Counted from the first letter of the stretch, positions 15,676-24,293 are shown. The stretch: DNA of 64,000 nucleotides from Bordetella genomosp. 1 (GCF_002261335.1 NZ_NEVL01000006.1:62001-126000), one strand, 5' to 3'. Notes: generated by a model not told the origin, from the sequence alone. Numbers and translations: made by a program.

Positions 15676-16838
15676 GCCGGCTCCTTCTCGGCGGCGCGCA
15701 GCGCGCCCAGGATTTCATCGGTGTGCTCGCCCAACGCGGGCGGACGCATCCGGATCGGCGTGCCGGCCCCGTCGATGCGCACCGGCGCGCCGACGCTACG
15801 GGTGGTCTGGCCGTTGGGCAGGGTGAGCGGCCGCACCCACTCCATGTGTTCGACCTGCGGATCGGCCAGCACCTCGGAATAGCTGTTGATCGGCGCGCAC
15901 GGCACGCCTCGCTCGCGGAACTTGCGCAGCCAGTTGGCGCCGTCGTCCTGCATGAACAGCGCCTCGAGGAAGTCGCGCAGCTCGGCCTGGTTGCGCGCAC
16001 GCAGGGTGGTGGTGGCGTAGCGCGGGTCTTCGACCAGCTCGGGGTGGCCGACGATCTCGCACACCGAGCGCCACAGCGCATTGTTGCCGGCCGCCATGCC
16101 GAAGTAGCCGTCGCGGCAGCGGAACGCCTGGTAGGGCGCGTTGCGCGGGTGGGCCGAGCCCAGCTTCTGCGGATCCTTGCCGCTGCCGAAGTATTCCGAG
16201 GTCTGCAGCGCCGCGATGCCGAGCGTGACGCCGAGCATGGCCACGTCGAGATGCGTGCCCTGGCCGGTGCGCTCGGCCACGCGCAGCGCGGCCGAGATCG
16301 AGGTGGCGGCGTAGAGGCCGGCGGTGAAGTCGGCCAGCGGCACGCCGCATTTGACGGGCGCGCCGCCCGCCTCGCCGGTGACGCTCATGATGCCGCTCAT
16401 GGCCTGGATGGTGAGGTCGAAGCCGCCCTCCTGCGAGCGCGGCCCGGTCTGGCCATAGGCGGAGATCGAGCAATAGATCAGGCGCGGGTTGCGCGCCGAC
16501 AGGGCCGCGTAGCCGAGCCCGAGACGTTCCATCACGCCGGGCCGGTTGTTCTCCAGCAGCACGTCGGCATCGTCGATCAGGCGCCGCGCCAGCTCGGCGT
16601 CGGCCGGGTCCTTCAGATTGAGCGTGACCGAACGCTTGTTGCGATTGAGGGAAGCGAAGTTTTCGCTATAGCCCGCGTTCATCGGCGGCCAGGCCCGCAG
16701 GGTGTCGCCGCCCTCGGGATGCTCGATCTTGATGAGATCGGCGCCCATGTCGGCGAGCAGCATGCCGCAGAACGGGCCCGCGGCCACATTGCACACCTCG
16801 ATGACCCGCACGCCGGCCAATGCTTGCTTGTGATCCAT
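15672..16838 (-). CDS. CaiB/BaiF family CoA-transferase
   Basis: This 388-residue family III CoA-transferase would move CoA between carboxylic acids in the cytosol. It starts MDHKQALAGVRVIEVCNVAAG, followed by the CoA-binding block LLADMGADLIKIEHPEGGDTLR. The catalytic aspartate is visible in GVPLADFTAGLYA. The ATG at 16838 is chosen because family members begin a few residues before 'L-x-G-x-R-V-x-E'; a longer frame adds 30 residues. It is the first gene of the minus-strand operon that runs to 11823. CoA donor and acceptor are unknown. Confidence 0.92.
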   Translation of the reverse strand: MDHKQALAGVRVIEVCNVAAGPFCGMLLADMGADLIKIEHPEGGDTLRAWPPMNAGYSENFASLNRNKRSVTLNLKDPADAELARRLIDDADVLLENNRPGVMERLGLGYAALSARNPRLIYCSISAYGQTGPRSQEGGFDLTIQAMSGIMSVTGEAGGAPVKCGVPLADFTAGLYAATSISAALRVAERTGQGTHLDVAMLGVTLGIAALQTSEYFGSGKDPQKLGSAHPRNAPYQAFRCRDGYFGMAAGNNALWRSVCEIVGHPELVEDPRYATTTLRARNQAELRDFLEALFMQDDGANWLRKFRERGVPCAPINSYSEVLADPQVEHMEWVRPLTLPNGQTTRSVGAPVRIDGAGTPIRMRPPALGEHTDEILGALRAAEKEPA

Positions 16839-16855
16839 GTCGCCTCGCTGTTTTT

Positions 16856-16944
16856 GAATCCTGATTCTTGTGAATCGAGTCTCAAGAGAAACCCTGAGAT
16901 TTCGTTCATTGCTTGACCAGAATATCACCGCGTGGGATTCTTGT
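16856..16944. promoter_or_regulatory. GATTC/GAATC repeats in the divergent CaiB-Bug control region
   Basis: Between the divergent CaiB/BaiF and Bug genes, GAATC-CT-GATTC (16856-16867) overlaps GATTC-TTGT-GAATC (16863-16876), and GATTCTTGT recurs at 16936-16944. The same GATTC and GAATC arms form the larger repeat upstream of the IclR gene at 10946-10970, so these are likely binding sites for that regulator. Confidence 0.45.
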
Positions 16945-17040
16945 TAAGCCTAATTTGGGATGCACTTCCTATATTTTAGGATTCATAAGAAGCAGGCCGC
17001 GCAGCTTGCGGCGACAAAAACACAACGGAGACAAGCCATC

Positions 17041-18018
17041 ATGCGCAAGTACCTACTGCTGTTTCTCGCCGCTGCCATCAGCGGCAACTTCGTCGCCGCC
17101 GCGCACGCGGCGGACTGGCCCGACCGGCCGATCCGGATGATCGTGCCCTACCCGCCGGGCGGCGCCACCGACGTGGCCGCCCGGCTCTACGCCCAGCACA
17201 TGGGCGACTTCCTGAAGCAGACCGTGGTGGTCGAGAACAAGGCGGGCGCCGGCGGCGAGGTGGGCGCGGAGGCCGTTGCGCGCGCAACACCCGATGGCTA
17301 CACCGTGCTCATGGGCGCGCTCGGCAGCCTCGCCATCAACGCGTCGCTGCTCGACAAGCAGAACTACAGTTTCGTGAAGGACTTCAAGGGCGTATCCGTC
17401 GCGATCACCATGCCGATGGCGCTGGCCGTGAACACCGCGGTGCCGGCGAAGTCGGCGCAGGAGCTGATCGCGCTGGCCAAGGCACGGCCCGGCAAGCTCA
17501 CGATGGGCTCGGCCGGCAACGGCAGTTCGCAGCACATGGCCGGCGAGCTGTTCAAGCAGATGACCGGCACCGAGATCCTGCACGTGCCCTATCGCGGCAG
17601 CGGCCCCGCCGTGACCGACCTGCTCGGCGGCCAGATCGACATGGTGATCGACACGCTGCCCGCGCTGCTGCCGCAGATGGCGAGCGGCAAGATCCGCATC
17701 CTGGGCGTCACCACCGACACGCGGGCGCCCGCGCTGCCCGACGTGCCGACGCTGGCCGAGCAAGGGGTGCAGGGCTACGCGGTAGCCACCACCTACGCGC
17801 TGCTCGCGCCCAACGGCACGCCGCCGCAGGCCATCGAGAAGATGTCGCAGGCGATGCAGAAGGCCGGCGCCCTGCCGCAGCTGCGCGAAGGCGCGGCCAA
17901 GCTGGGCGCGCAGGCCACGCCCACTACGCCGGGCGGCACCGACAAGGTGGTGTCGGCCGAAATCGAGAAGTGGGCCGCGGTGGTGCACCGCTCCACCACC
18001 CGCACGGCCAAGAAGTGA
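17041..18018 (+). CDS. Bug-type tripartite tricarboxylate transporter substrate-binding protein
   Basis: This 325-residue periplasmic receptor begins MRKYLLLFLAAAISGNFVAA, a Sec signal peptide cleaved near AHA. The Bug fold is seen in WPDRPIRMIVPYPPGGATDVAAR, VVVENKAGAGGEVGAEAVARA and GSAGNGSSQHMAGELFKQMTG. A GGAGA Shine-Dalgarno lies before the ATG at 17041; the frame is open a little further upstream. No TctA or TctB membrane genes are nearby, which is usual for Bug proteins in Alcaligenaceae. It diverges from the CoA-thioester operon and probably captures that pathway's carboxylate substrate or acts as its sensor. Confidence 0.94.
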   Translation: MRKYLLLFLAAAISGNFVAAAHAADWPDRPIRMIVPYPPGGATDVAARLYAQHMGDFLKQTVVVENKAGAGGEVGAEAVARATPDGYTVLMGALGSLAINASLLDKQNYSFVKDFKGVSVAITMPMALAVNTAVPAKSAQELIALAKARPGKLTMGSAGNGSSQHMAGELFKQMTGTEILHVPYRGSGPAVTDLLGGQIDMVIDTLPALLPQMASGKIRILGVTTDTRAPALPDVPTLAEQGVQGYAVATTYALLAPNGTPPQAIEKMSQAMQKAGALPQLREGAAKLGAQATPTTPGGTDKVVSAEIEKWAAVVHRSTTRTAKK

Positions 18019-18079
18019 GTTCCCGGCCCGGCCGCACGCGCGCCGGGCCGCCCCATCCCGCACCAAGGAGTACTCCAGC

Positions 18080-19579
18080 ATGTCCGCATCCCGCGCGCAC
18101 GTGGCCATCGTCGGCGGCGGCTCCGTCGCCGTGTCGTTCCTGTATCAGCTGATCGAGGCCCTGCCCGCCGATGCGGCGCTGTCGATCGCGCTGTTCGAAC
18201 CGCAGCCGGAGGTGGGGCCGGGCACGGCCTACCAGGCCGATGCCGCCAGCAATCTGCTCAACATCCCGGTCAACCGCATGTCCGCGGTCTGCAGCGAGCC
18301 CAATGGCTTCCTCGACTGGTTGCGGCAGCGCGACGCCCGCTTCCTGTCCGACATGGGCATGGGCACGATCGATCCGGGCGGCTTCGCGCCGCGACCCGCA
18401 TTCGGCCTGTATCTGCGCGATCTGTATGCGCGCGCGCTGGCGCTCGCCGCGCGCCGCGGCATCACCGTCACGCGCCACGCGGAGCGCGTGATCGGCGTCT
18501 GGCCGCAGGCCGAAGGCGACGCCGTCGTGGCGGGCGCCGAGGGCACCCGGGTGCGTGCCGGGCGCGTGGTGCTGTGCAACGGCAACCTGCCTTCGGTGGC
18601 CTTTCCCCGGCTCGCCGCGCTGCCCGGCTATTTCAACAGCCCGTATCCGGTGGCCGAGCTGAACGCGCGGCTCGCGCCGGACGACGCCGTCTGCATCATC
18701 GGCACCAGCCTGAGCGCGATCGACGCCATCGCCGCGCTACAGGCGGGCGGCCATCGCGGCGCCATCCACTGCGTGTCGCGCAACGGCCGCCTGCCGGCGG
18801 TGCGCAGTCCGCACAACAAGGGCGTACGCCTGCCCACCCTGCCCGAGCCCGAGGCCGATGGCCGTGTCACGCTCGACGGCCTGCTCGACAGCCTGAGGCG
18901 GGCCCTGCGCGCCGCCGGCGGCGCCGAAGACCCGAACGACATCCTCGGCCTGGCAGGCGACGCGCGCGCCGCGCTGGACGAGGAGATCGGCCGCTCGCAG
19001 GCCGGGCCGCGGCCCTGGCAGTCGGTGGCCGCCGCCACCAACGATCGCATCGAACACATCTGGCACGCGCTCGACGCCGACGAACGGGCGCGCTTTCACC
19101 GGGATTGGCGCACGCTCTGGATGGCACGCCGCGCCACGTTTCCGATGCGCAACGCGCTCACCTTGCAGGCCCTGCTGCGCGACGGCCGCCTGCACGTGCA
19201 CGGCGGCTTCCGCAGCGCGGCCTACGACGCGGCGCGCGGCGAATTCGCCGTGCAGACGCGTGCCGGCGAGCTGCGCGCGCCCTGGCTCATCAACGCCACC
19301 AGCTTCTCGCTCGACGTCGGCACCACCGCCGATCCGCTGGTCAGGCAGCTGTGCGACGAGGGCCACGCCCGTCCGCACGCGCTCGGCGGCTTCGACCTGG
19401 ACTTCGACACGGGCTGCCTGCGCAATGCCCGGGGCGAGCGCCTGGACGCCGTGTCGGTACTCGGCAGTCTCGCCGCCGGCACGTACTTCTGGACCACGTC
19501 GATGGAGGTGAACGCCCGGCTCGCACAGGGCCAGGCCGCGCGGCTCGCCGAACAGCTGCGGGCCGGCGTGAGCGCCTGA
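18080..19579 (+). CDS. FAD/NAD(P)-binding protein (NAD_binding_9 type)
   Basis: This 499-residue protein starts with a dinucleotide-binding fold, VAIVGGGSVAVSFLYQLIEAL at residues 8-28, and continues with PEVGPGTAYQ and NLLNIPVNRMSAV, which match the FAD/NAD(P)-binding proteins related to YdhS and to ornithine-hydroxylase-like enzymes. A second nucleotide motif, CIIGTSLSAIDAIAAL, occurs near residue 210. It follows the Bug receptor by 61 bases on the same strand. Such proteins are probably flavin-dependent oxidoreductases or dehydrogenases; the electron partner and substrate are unknown. Confidence 0.85.
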   Translation: MSASRAHVAIVGGGSVAVSFLYQLIEALPADAALSIALFEPQPEVGPGTAYQADAASNLLNIPVNRMSAVCSEPNGFLDWLRQRDARFLSDMGMGTIDPGGFAPRPAFGLYLRDLYARALALAARRGITVTRHAERVIGVWPQAEGDAVVAGAEGTRVRAGRVVLCNGNLPSVAFPRLAALPGYFNSPYPVAELNARLAPDDAVCIIGTSLSAIDAIAALQAGGHRGAIHCVSRNGRLPAVRSPHNKGVRLPTLPEPEADGRVTLDGLLDSLRRALRAAGGAEDPNDILGLAGDARAALDEEIGRSQAGPRPWQSVAAATNDRIEHIWHALDADERARFHRDWRTLWMARRATFPMRNALTLQALLRDGRLHVHGGFRSAAYDAARGEFAVQTRAGELRAPWLINATSFSLDVGTTADPLVRQLCDEGHARPHALGGFDLDFDTGCLRNARGERLDAVSVLGSLAAGTYFWTTSMEVNARLAQGQAARLAEQLRAGVSA

Positions 19580-19639
19580 CCCACCCCGGGCCGGCCGGCG
19601 CGAGCCGCGCGTCAGGCCACGCGCGGCCGATGCCGGCGC

Positions 19640-20710
19640 TCAATCCGCCAGCAGCATCTCCGGCGCACCACCGGGCAGCGGCTTGAGCGTGAGCTTGGGC
19701 GCGCGATACACCAGGCCTTTCAGGGATTCTTCGAGCAACGGCAGGCCATGGCTGCCGGCGCTGGGCGCCTGGCGAAAATCCGCGATGCTGGCGGGCAGGC
19801 GTTCGAAGGTCATCGATTCGATCGCACACATTTGCTTGGACCCGCGCGTGTTCGTGCACAGATCGGCCATCCTGGGCTGGTCGTCGGGCAGCACGAAACC
19901 ATCGGTCAGCACCACCTCGCCCTCTTCCAGCGTGATCTCCGCGATGGGCGCAAAGGTGAGCTCGGTGTTCAGGACCGGCACCAGCGATCCCTCCGCCTTG
20001 TTTTCCTTCAGCGCGTTGCGCGCGGCGACCTGCCAGCGGTATTCGCGCGCCGCCTCGTCGCAGCCGCCGCCAAACTTCAGCACCACCTCGCAGCCCTCGC
20101 CCAAGCCATCGTCCTGGCCCATTGCGCGGGCCGGCCACGGCCCGGTCTTTTCGATGTCGCGGCCGACGGACTTGGTGAGCGTGGCCAGGCCGCGCTTTGC
20201 CAGCAGCTCGGTCGTCGACGCGGTCCTGCCGCGCGGCATGACGCCGCTCATCTGGCTGTAAGTGATCGTGTTGAGCCGGTATGTGCCGGGCACCACCGAG
20301 ATCACCTGATACAGCAAACGGCCGCGGGCGGTCTGGAATCCCGCGCCGAACTCGGAGTAATCGCGCCTGGCGGCGCCGTGTCCGACCGCGGCGCCGGGCC
20401 GCGCCTTATCCGCGTTGCGCCAACGCATGAGCATGCTCCGCTGGCGCGAATAGCGCTCGCGCGTGGCCTCGTCATCGAAATCGCGCTGCGGCTCCGAATC
20501 CAGGTTGAGCGTGGGAATGACGAGCAGCGCCATCTTCTCCTGCGGCGCGTGGCCCAGCATCCGGTCGGTGCTGCCGCGAAACCGCTCCATCGACGCCGCC
20601 CACTCCGGCTTGAGCTGCGACCGCTGCGCGGTCGGCGGGGCAGCCTGTGCGGCGGCATGCGCGCCGAGGGCCAGCAGACACGCGCGGACGAACAGGGAGG
20701 GCAACGGCAT
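19640..20710 (-). CDS. Secreted protein of unknown function
   Basis: I do not recognise this 356-residue protein. It begins MPLPSLFVRACLLALGAHAAAQA, a good Sec signal peptide, so it should reach the periplasm or outer surface. The mature part has a charged N-terminal region, then IPTLNLDSEPQRDFDDEATRERYSRQ, a stretch ALLVIPT of beta character, and a Cys in GEGCEVVLKFGGGCDEAA that could pair with another. Cys residues in DLCTN and MCAIE could form a second disulfide. It is encoded opposite to the preceding FAD gene and just downstream of the XRE-cupin regulator gene on the same strand, 47 bases away, so it may be part of that transcript. Confidence 0.7.
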   Translation of the reverse strand: MPLPSLFVRACLLALGAHAAAQAAPPTAQRSQLKPEWAASMERFRGSTDRMLGHAPQEKMALLVIPTLNLDSEPQRDFDDEATRERYSRQRSMLMRWRNADKARPGAAVGHGAARRDYSEFGAGFQTARGRLLYQVISVVPGTYRLNTITYSQMSGVMPRGRTASTTELLAKRGLATLTKSVGRDIEKTGPWPARAMGQDDGLGEGCEVVLKFGGGCDEAAREYRWQVAARNALKENKAEGSLVPVLNTELTFAPIAEITLEEGEVVLTDGFVLPDDQPRMADLCTNTRGSKQMCAIESMTFERLPASIADFRQAPSAGSHGLPLLEESLKGLVYRAPKLTLKPLPGGAPEMLLAD

Positions 20711-20757
20711 GACGGGGTTCCTTATGTGAGGGGTGGGGAAGCGGCCGGGTCGAAAAC

Positions 20758-21285
20758 CTATTCTTCGCTCGCGATCACGAGCAGCACTTTGGCCGGCTGC
20801 GTGCCGACGGAAGTGATCTTGTGCGGAATGCTGGAATTGAAGTGGGCGCTGTCGCCCGCACCCAGTTGCTCGGTGCGGCGCGCCAGTTGCAGGCTGATCT
20901 TGCCCTTGAGCACGAACAGCAGCTCCTCGCCCTTGTGATGGCTCATCGGATGGTTGCGCACGGGCTCGTCGGTGGGCGACAGCACGAACGCCACCATCTT
21001 GTGGCCCGGCAGCGTGCCGGACACCAGCCGCGGCCCCGGCTCGCCGCGATGCCTGCCGGACGGCGCGCGGTTGATCACGACCGGATCGCTTTCCGAGCCC
21101 TCGGCGAACAGCTCCTCAACCGTCACGCCCAGCGCCTTGGCGATCCGCAGCGCCGCGCTGATCGACGGCGTCGACACGCCGCGCTCGAGCTTGGACAGGT
21201 AACTCCGGGTCAGTTCGGTCGCCTGGGCCAGCTCCTCCAGGGTTTTCCCCGACTGCACACGGAGCAATTTCAGCTTGACGGACAT
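20758..21285 (-). CDS. XRE family regulator with C-terminal cupin domain
   Basis: The 175-residue protein has a helix-turn-helix of the Xre/Cro type at residues 5-60 (LRVQSGKTLEELAQATELTRSY then LSKLERGVSTPSISAALRIA) and a C-terminal cupin domain (HHKGEELLFVLKGKISLQL, HFNSSIPHKI). This is the architecture of SutR and PuuR-like repressors that sense small metabolites. A perfect operator-like palindrome (21296-21313) lies 11 bases before its start and between it and the divergent Bug gene, so it probably represses both. The ligand may be the substrate bound by the Bug receptor or handled by the downstream GST and aldolase. Confidence 0.93.
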   Translation of the reverse strand: MSVKLKLLRVQSGKTLEELAQATELTRSYLSKLERGVSTPSISAALRIAKALGVTVEELFAEGSESDPVVINRAPSGRHRGEPGPRLVSGTLPGHKMVAFVLSPTDEPVRNHPMSHHKGEELLFVLKGKISLQLARRTEQLGAGDSAHFNSSIPHKITSVGTQPAKVLLVIASEE

Positions 21286-21295
21286 TTCTTTCCTT

Positions 21296-21313
21296 TAGGA
21301 CACTTGTGTCCTA
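21296..21313. promoter_or_regulatory. Operator palindrome TAGGACAC-TT-GTGTCCTA
   Basis: A perfect inverted repeat with 8-bp arms and a 2-base centre lies between the divergent XRE-cupin gene (start 21285) and Bug gene (start 21381). A partial copy, TTGTGTCTTA, follows at 21323-21332. On the minus strand the palindrome directly precedes an AAGGAAAG ribosome binding site. Confidence 0.75.
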
Positions 21314-21380
21314 GAATCGCTTTTGTGTCTTAAATAACAACAGAGTTCCTATTCGACACTGCCCCCTTGGAGAAAATGTC

Positions 21381-22364
21381 ATGGCGTTCGGAAACCGTTG
21401 CAAACCGCTCATTTTCGCAGCCCTGTTTAGCATCAGCGCTGCCATGCCGCAAATCGCGGCCGCCGATACCTACCCGTCGCAGCCGATCCGGCTGATCATC
21501 CCCTTCGGCGCCGGTGGCATCACCGACGTCGCCGGCCGCCTGGTCGGCCAGTACCTGGGCGAAGAGCTCAAGCAGCAGGTGGTGGTGGAAAACCGCCCCG
21601 GCGCGGGCGGCGCCATCGCCGCCCAGACCCTGACCGGCGCCAAGCCCGACGGCTACACGATCCTGCTCGGCACCGTGGGCACGCAGGTGGTCAACAAGAT
21701 GCTGTATTCCAAGCTCAACTACGACCCCGCGGCCATGACGCCGATCTCGCTGGTGAGCAACTCGCCCTATGTGCTGGCCATCGGCGACGTGCCGGGCGTG
21801 ACCGACCTCAAGAGCCTGGTGAGCTATGCCAAGGCGAATCCGGGCAAGCTCAACTTCGGCTCCGCCGGCAATGGCAGCTCGCCGCACCTGGGCATCGAGC
21901 TGTTCAAGCTCGCCACCCAGACCGACATTCTGCACATTCCCTTCAAGAGCGGCGCCGAGGCGGTCAACGCCGCGATCGGCAAACAGGTCGACATCGTCAT
22001 CGACGCGATTCCGGTGATTCAGCCGCAGGCCAAGGCCAATCGCCTCAAGGTGCTGGCCATCGCGGCCGCCAAACGCAGCCCGGCGGAACCGGGCATCCCG
22101 ACCAGCGTCGAGCAAGGGATTCCCGACTTCCAGATCGGTTCGTGGAACGCGCTCGTGGCGCCGGCCGGTACGCCGGCGGACCGGGTCGAGGTGTTGAACC
22201 AGGCGCTGACGCGCGCGCTGCAACGTCCGGAAGTCGTGTCGCGTCTCACGGAGATGGGCATCGAACCCCTGCCCACCGGCCCGGAGGCCTATCGCCAACA
22301 CGTTGCGCGCGAAACCGAAAAATGGTCCAAGGTCATCCAGGCCGCGGGCACCCGCCTCGACTGA
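21381..22364 (+). CDS. Bug-type tripartite tricarboxylate transporter substrate-binding protein
   Basis: This second Bug receptor has 327 residues. The signal peptide runs to about residue 28 (ISAAMPQIAAADTYP). The Bug blocks are YPSQPIRLIIPFGAGGITDVAGR, QQVVVENRPGAGGAIAAQTLTGA and FGSAGNGSSPHLGIELFKL. The protein should bind an organic acid in the periplasm. It leads a plus-strand unit with a GST (12 bases downstream) and a class II aldolase gene, and diverges from the XRE-cupin regulator. No TctAB permease is encoded in the window, so either distant permeases serve it or it has a signalling role. Confidence 0.94.
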   Translation: MAFGNRCKPLIFAALFSISAAMPQIAAADTYPSQPIRLIIPFGAGGITDVAGRLVGQYLGEELKQQVVVENRPGAGGAIAAQTLTGAKPDGYTILLGTVGTQVVNKMLYSKLNYDPAAMTPISLVSNSPYVLAIGDVPGVTDLKSLVSYAKANPGKLNFGSAGNGSSPHLGIELFKLATQTDILHIPFKSGAEAVNAAIGKQVDIVIDAIPVIQPQAKANRLKVLAIAAAKRSPAEPGIPTSVEQGIPDFQIGSWNALVAPAGTPADRVEVLNQALTRALQRPEVVSRLTEMGIEPLPTGPEAYRQHVARETEKWSKVIQAAGTRLD

Positions 22365-22376
22365 AGGAGCACGACG

Positions 22377-23027
22377 ATGATCCTGTACGACACCCTGCGT
22401 TCGGGCAACGCCTGGAAGGTGCGCCTGATGGCGAGCCTGGCGGGCGTGCCGCTCGTGCGCCGCACGCTGTCGATCGACCGCGGCGACCTGGCCCGGCCCG
22501 AGTTTCTCGCGCTGGCGCCGATGGCGCACGTGCCGGTGCTGCAGCTGCCCGACGGCTCGCACCTGCCCGAATCGCAGGCCATCCTGTTCTATCTGGCGCA
22601 GGGCACCGCGTGGTGGCCCGCCGACACCGTGGCCCAGGCGCGCGTGCTGAGCTGGATGGGGTTCGAGCAGGATCGCCACATGAAGCCGCTCGCGCAGTTG
22701 CGCCTGCACCTGGCCCTGCATCGGGATGCCGACCCGGACAGCCCGCTGTTCGTCGGCCATGCCGCGGCGGCGCGCGCCGCGCTGGACGTGCTCGAGGCGC
22801 AACTCGAACGGCAGGGTCCGGCCGGGTGGGTCGCCACGCCGACGCATCCCTCGATCGCCGACGTGGCACTCTATCCCTACACACGGATGGCGCCGATGGG
22901 CGGCATCGCGCTCGACCCCTATCCCGCGATCCGGCACTGGCTGGCCCGCCTGGAGGCCCTGGACGGCTACCAGGCGCTCTTCCCGGGCCAGCCCGAACGC
23001 AATCTTTCCACGGCGGAACACGCCTGA
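22377..23027 (+). CDS. Glutathione S-transferase family protein
   Basis: This 216-residue GST starts MILYDTLRSGNAWKVRLMAS, placing a serine (SGN) at the usual catalytic N-terminal position. The cis-proline segment AHVPVLQLPDGSHLPESQAI supplies the glutathione-binding Glu-Ser pair. The C-terminal helical domain holds HPSIADVALYPYTRM, the N-capping box motif. An AAGGAGCACG ribosome binding site precedes the ATG. It is co-transcribed with a Bug receptor and an aldolase-family gene, so it may add or remove glutathione in the breakdown of the imported acid. The substrate is unknown. Confidence 0.88.
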   Translation: MILYDTLRSGNAWKVRLMASLAGVPLVRRTLSIDRGDLARPEFLALAPMAHVPVLQLPDGSHLPESQAILFYLAQGTAWWPADTVAQARVLSWMGFEQDRHMKPLAQLRLHLALHRDADPDSPLFVGHAAAARAALDVLEAQLERQGPAGWVATPTHPSIADVALYPYTRMAPMGGIALDPYPAIRHWLARLEALDGYQALFPGQPERNLSTAEHA

Positions 23028-23036
23028 GGCTTCACC

Positions 23037-23840
23037 ATGAACCAACCCGACACCTTCAATCTGGACAAGGCCACGCTGGTTTCCCAATCGACGAGCAAGA
23101 TGGACGCCGAGTTCGCCGACAGCGCCTACACGCTGCGGCAGAAGCTCGCGCTCACGTGCCGGATCCTGTTCGACAACGGCCACGACTCGGGCCTCGCCGG
23201 CCAGATCACGAGCCGCACCGGCGTCGAGGGCCAGTTCCTTACGCAACGGCTCGGCTTTGGCTTCGACGAGATCTCTGAGGACAACCTGCTGGTGGTCGAC
23301 GAGCACCTGAACGTGCTCGAAGGCGACGGCATGCCGAATCCGGCCAACCGCTTCCATTCCTGGGTCTACCGGGCCCGCCCTGACGTCAACTGCATCATCC
23401 ACACCCATGCGGCGCACACCGCCGCGCTCGGCATGCTGGAGCAGCCGCTGGTGGTCTCGCACATGGACAACTGCGTGCTGTACGACGACGTGGCCTTCGT
23501 CGGCCACTGGCCCGGCGTGCCGGTGGGCAACGAAGAGGGCGAGCTCATCTCCGGCGCGCTGGGCAGCAAGCGCGCGCTGATGCTGTCGCATCACGGCCTC
23601 CTGATCGCCGGCTCGTCGGTGGAGGAGGCCTGCGTGCTGGCGCTCGCCTTCGAACGCGCCGCGCGCATGCAACTGCTCGCGATGGCCGCGGGCGAGGTCA
23701 AGCCCATCGACCCGGCGCTGGGCAAGGAGGCGCATGACTGGATCCTGCGCCCCAAGCGCAACGCCATTGCGTTCGACTACTACGCGCGCCGGGCGCTGAA
23801 GAATCCGAAGAACGCCGACTGCCTGGGCCGCACCGCCTGA
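23037..23840 (+). CDS. Class II aldolase/adducin family protein
   Basis: The 267-residue cytosolic protein resembles the fuculose-phosphate aldolase fold. Its metal-binding histidines are visible in CIIHTHAAHTAALG (about 118-131) and in MLSHHGLLIAG (about 181-191). The N terminus contains YTLRQKLALTCRILFDNGHDSGLAGQ, the substrate-loop region of this family. The acidic catalytic residue of sugar aldolases cannot be assigned with certainty, so it could be an aldolase, a decarboxylase or a hydrolase-like member. It ends the Bug-GST-aldolase unit; no terminator with a T run was seen after it. Confidence 0.88.
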   Translation: MNQPDTFNLDKATLVSQSTSKMDAEFADSAYTLRQKLALTCRILFDNGHDSGLAGQITSRTGVEGQFLTQRLGFGFDEISEDNLLVVDEHLNVLEGDGMPNPANRFHSWVYRARPDVNCIIHTHAAHTAALGMLEQPLVVSHMDNCVLYDDVAFVGHWPGVPVGNEEGELISGALGSKRALMLSHHGLLIAGSSVEEACVLALAFERAARMQLLAMAAGEVKPIDPALGKEAHDWILRPKRNAIAFDYYARRALKNPKNADCLGRTA

Positions 23841-24293
23841 GGTCGCTGTAGGGCCGGCCCGGTTTCATCGGGGTCGGCCCGGCTTCATCGGGGTCGGCCC
23901 GGACTGACCGGGACCGGCCCGGCGCCGCGTTTCCCCGCGCCGCACGCCTGCCAGCCCCCGGCGCGCGCGGCGGCCGGCGCCGGCAGGCCGGCCGCGCCCC
24001 GGACTGTCTTCCCCGGGGCCATCCCACCCCTGCGGCCGATTGCCCGCATCCGGTCTACACTATCTGCGCCCCGATTCAGCGGGCCTGCCCGGTCTTGGCC
24101 GGACGAGCCCGCCGGCACCTGTTTGGGCAACGCAGCAAAAGAACAATACGCATCCAGCCGCCAAGGACCTTGGCCCGGAGACACTGGACGACGTAGATCT
24201 GGACACGCAACCGATCACGGATCTGGCGTGCCGTCCGCATCCACCCGATGCGGACGACGCGCCGATGCCTGCCGCTATGGGTATATCTCTGCC
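23841..24293. other. 453-base intergenic region before acnD
   Basis: No gene is supported. The left part (23850-23920) is a short tandem repeat. The middle is extremely GC-rich with many overlapping GCCGGC-type hairpins. A TACACT hexamer at 24056-24061 may be a -10 element, which would give acnD a leader of about 230 bases. Only a weak Shine-Dalgarno is visible before the acnD ATG. Confidence 0.4.
23850..23920. repeat. 20-bp imperfect tandem repeat, about 3.5 units
   Basis: Two units of the form GGTTTCATCGGGGTCGGCCC (the second with one change) stand in tandem at 23861-23900. They are preceded by a half unit and followed by a diverged third unit ending at 23920. The period is exactly 20 bases. 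It lies between the aldolase-family stop and acnD. Confidence 0.8.

Noticed and set aside
11823-16838. Assignment of the CoA operon to steroid degradation
   Set aside because: The IpdAB resemblance is suggestive, but no other steroid-ring gene (kstD, hsa, fadE-type) is present, so only a generic CoA-thioester pathway is claimed.
16960-17040. Earlier ATG for the first Bug receptor
   Set aside because: The upstream extension is unlike a signal peptide and lacks a ribosome binding site, while GGAGA precedes the ATG at 17041.
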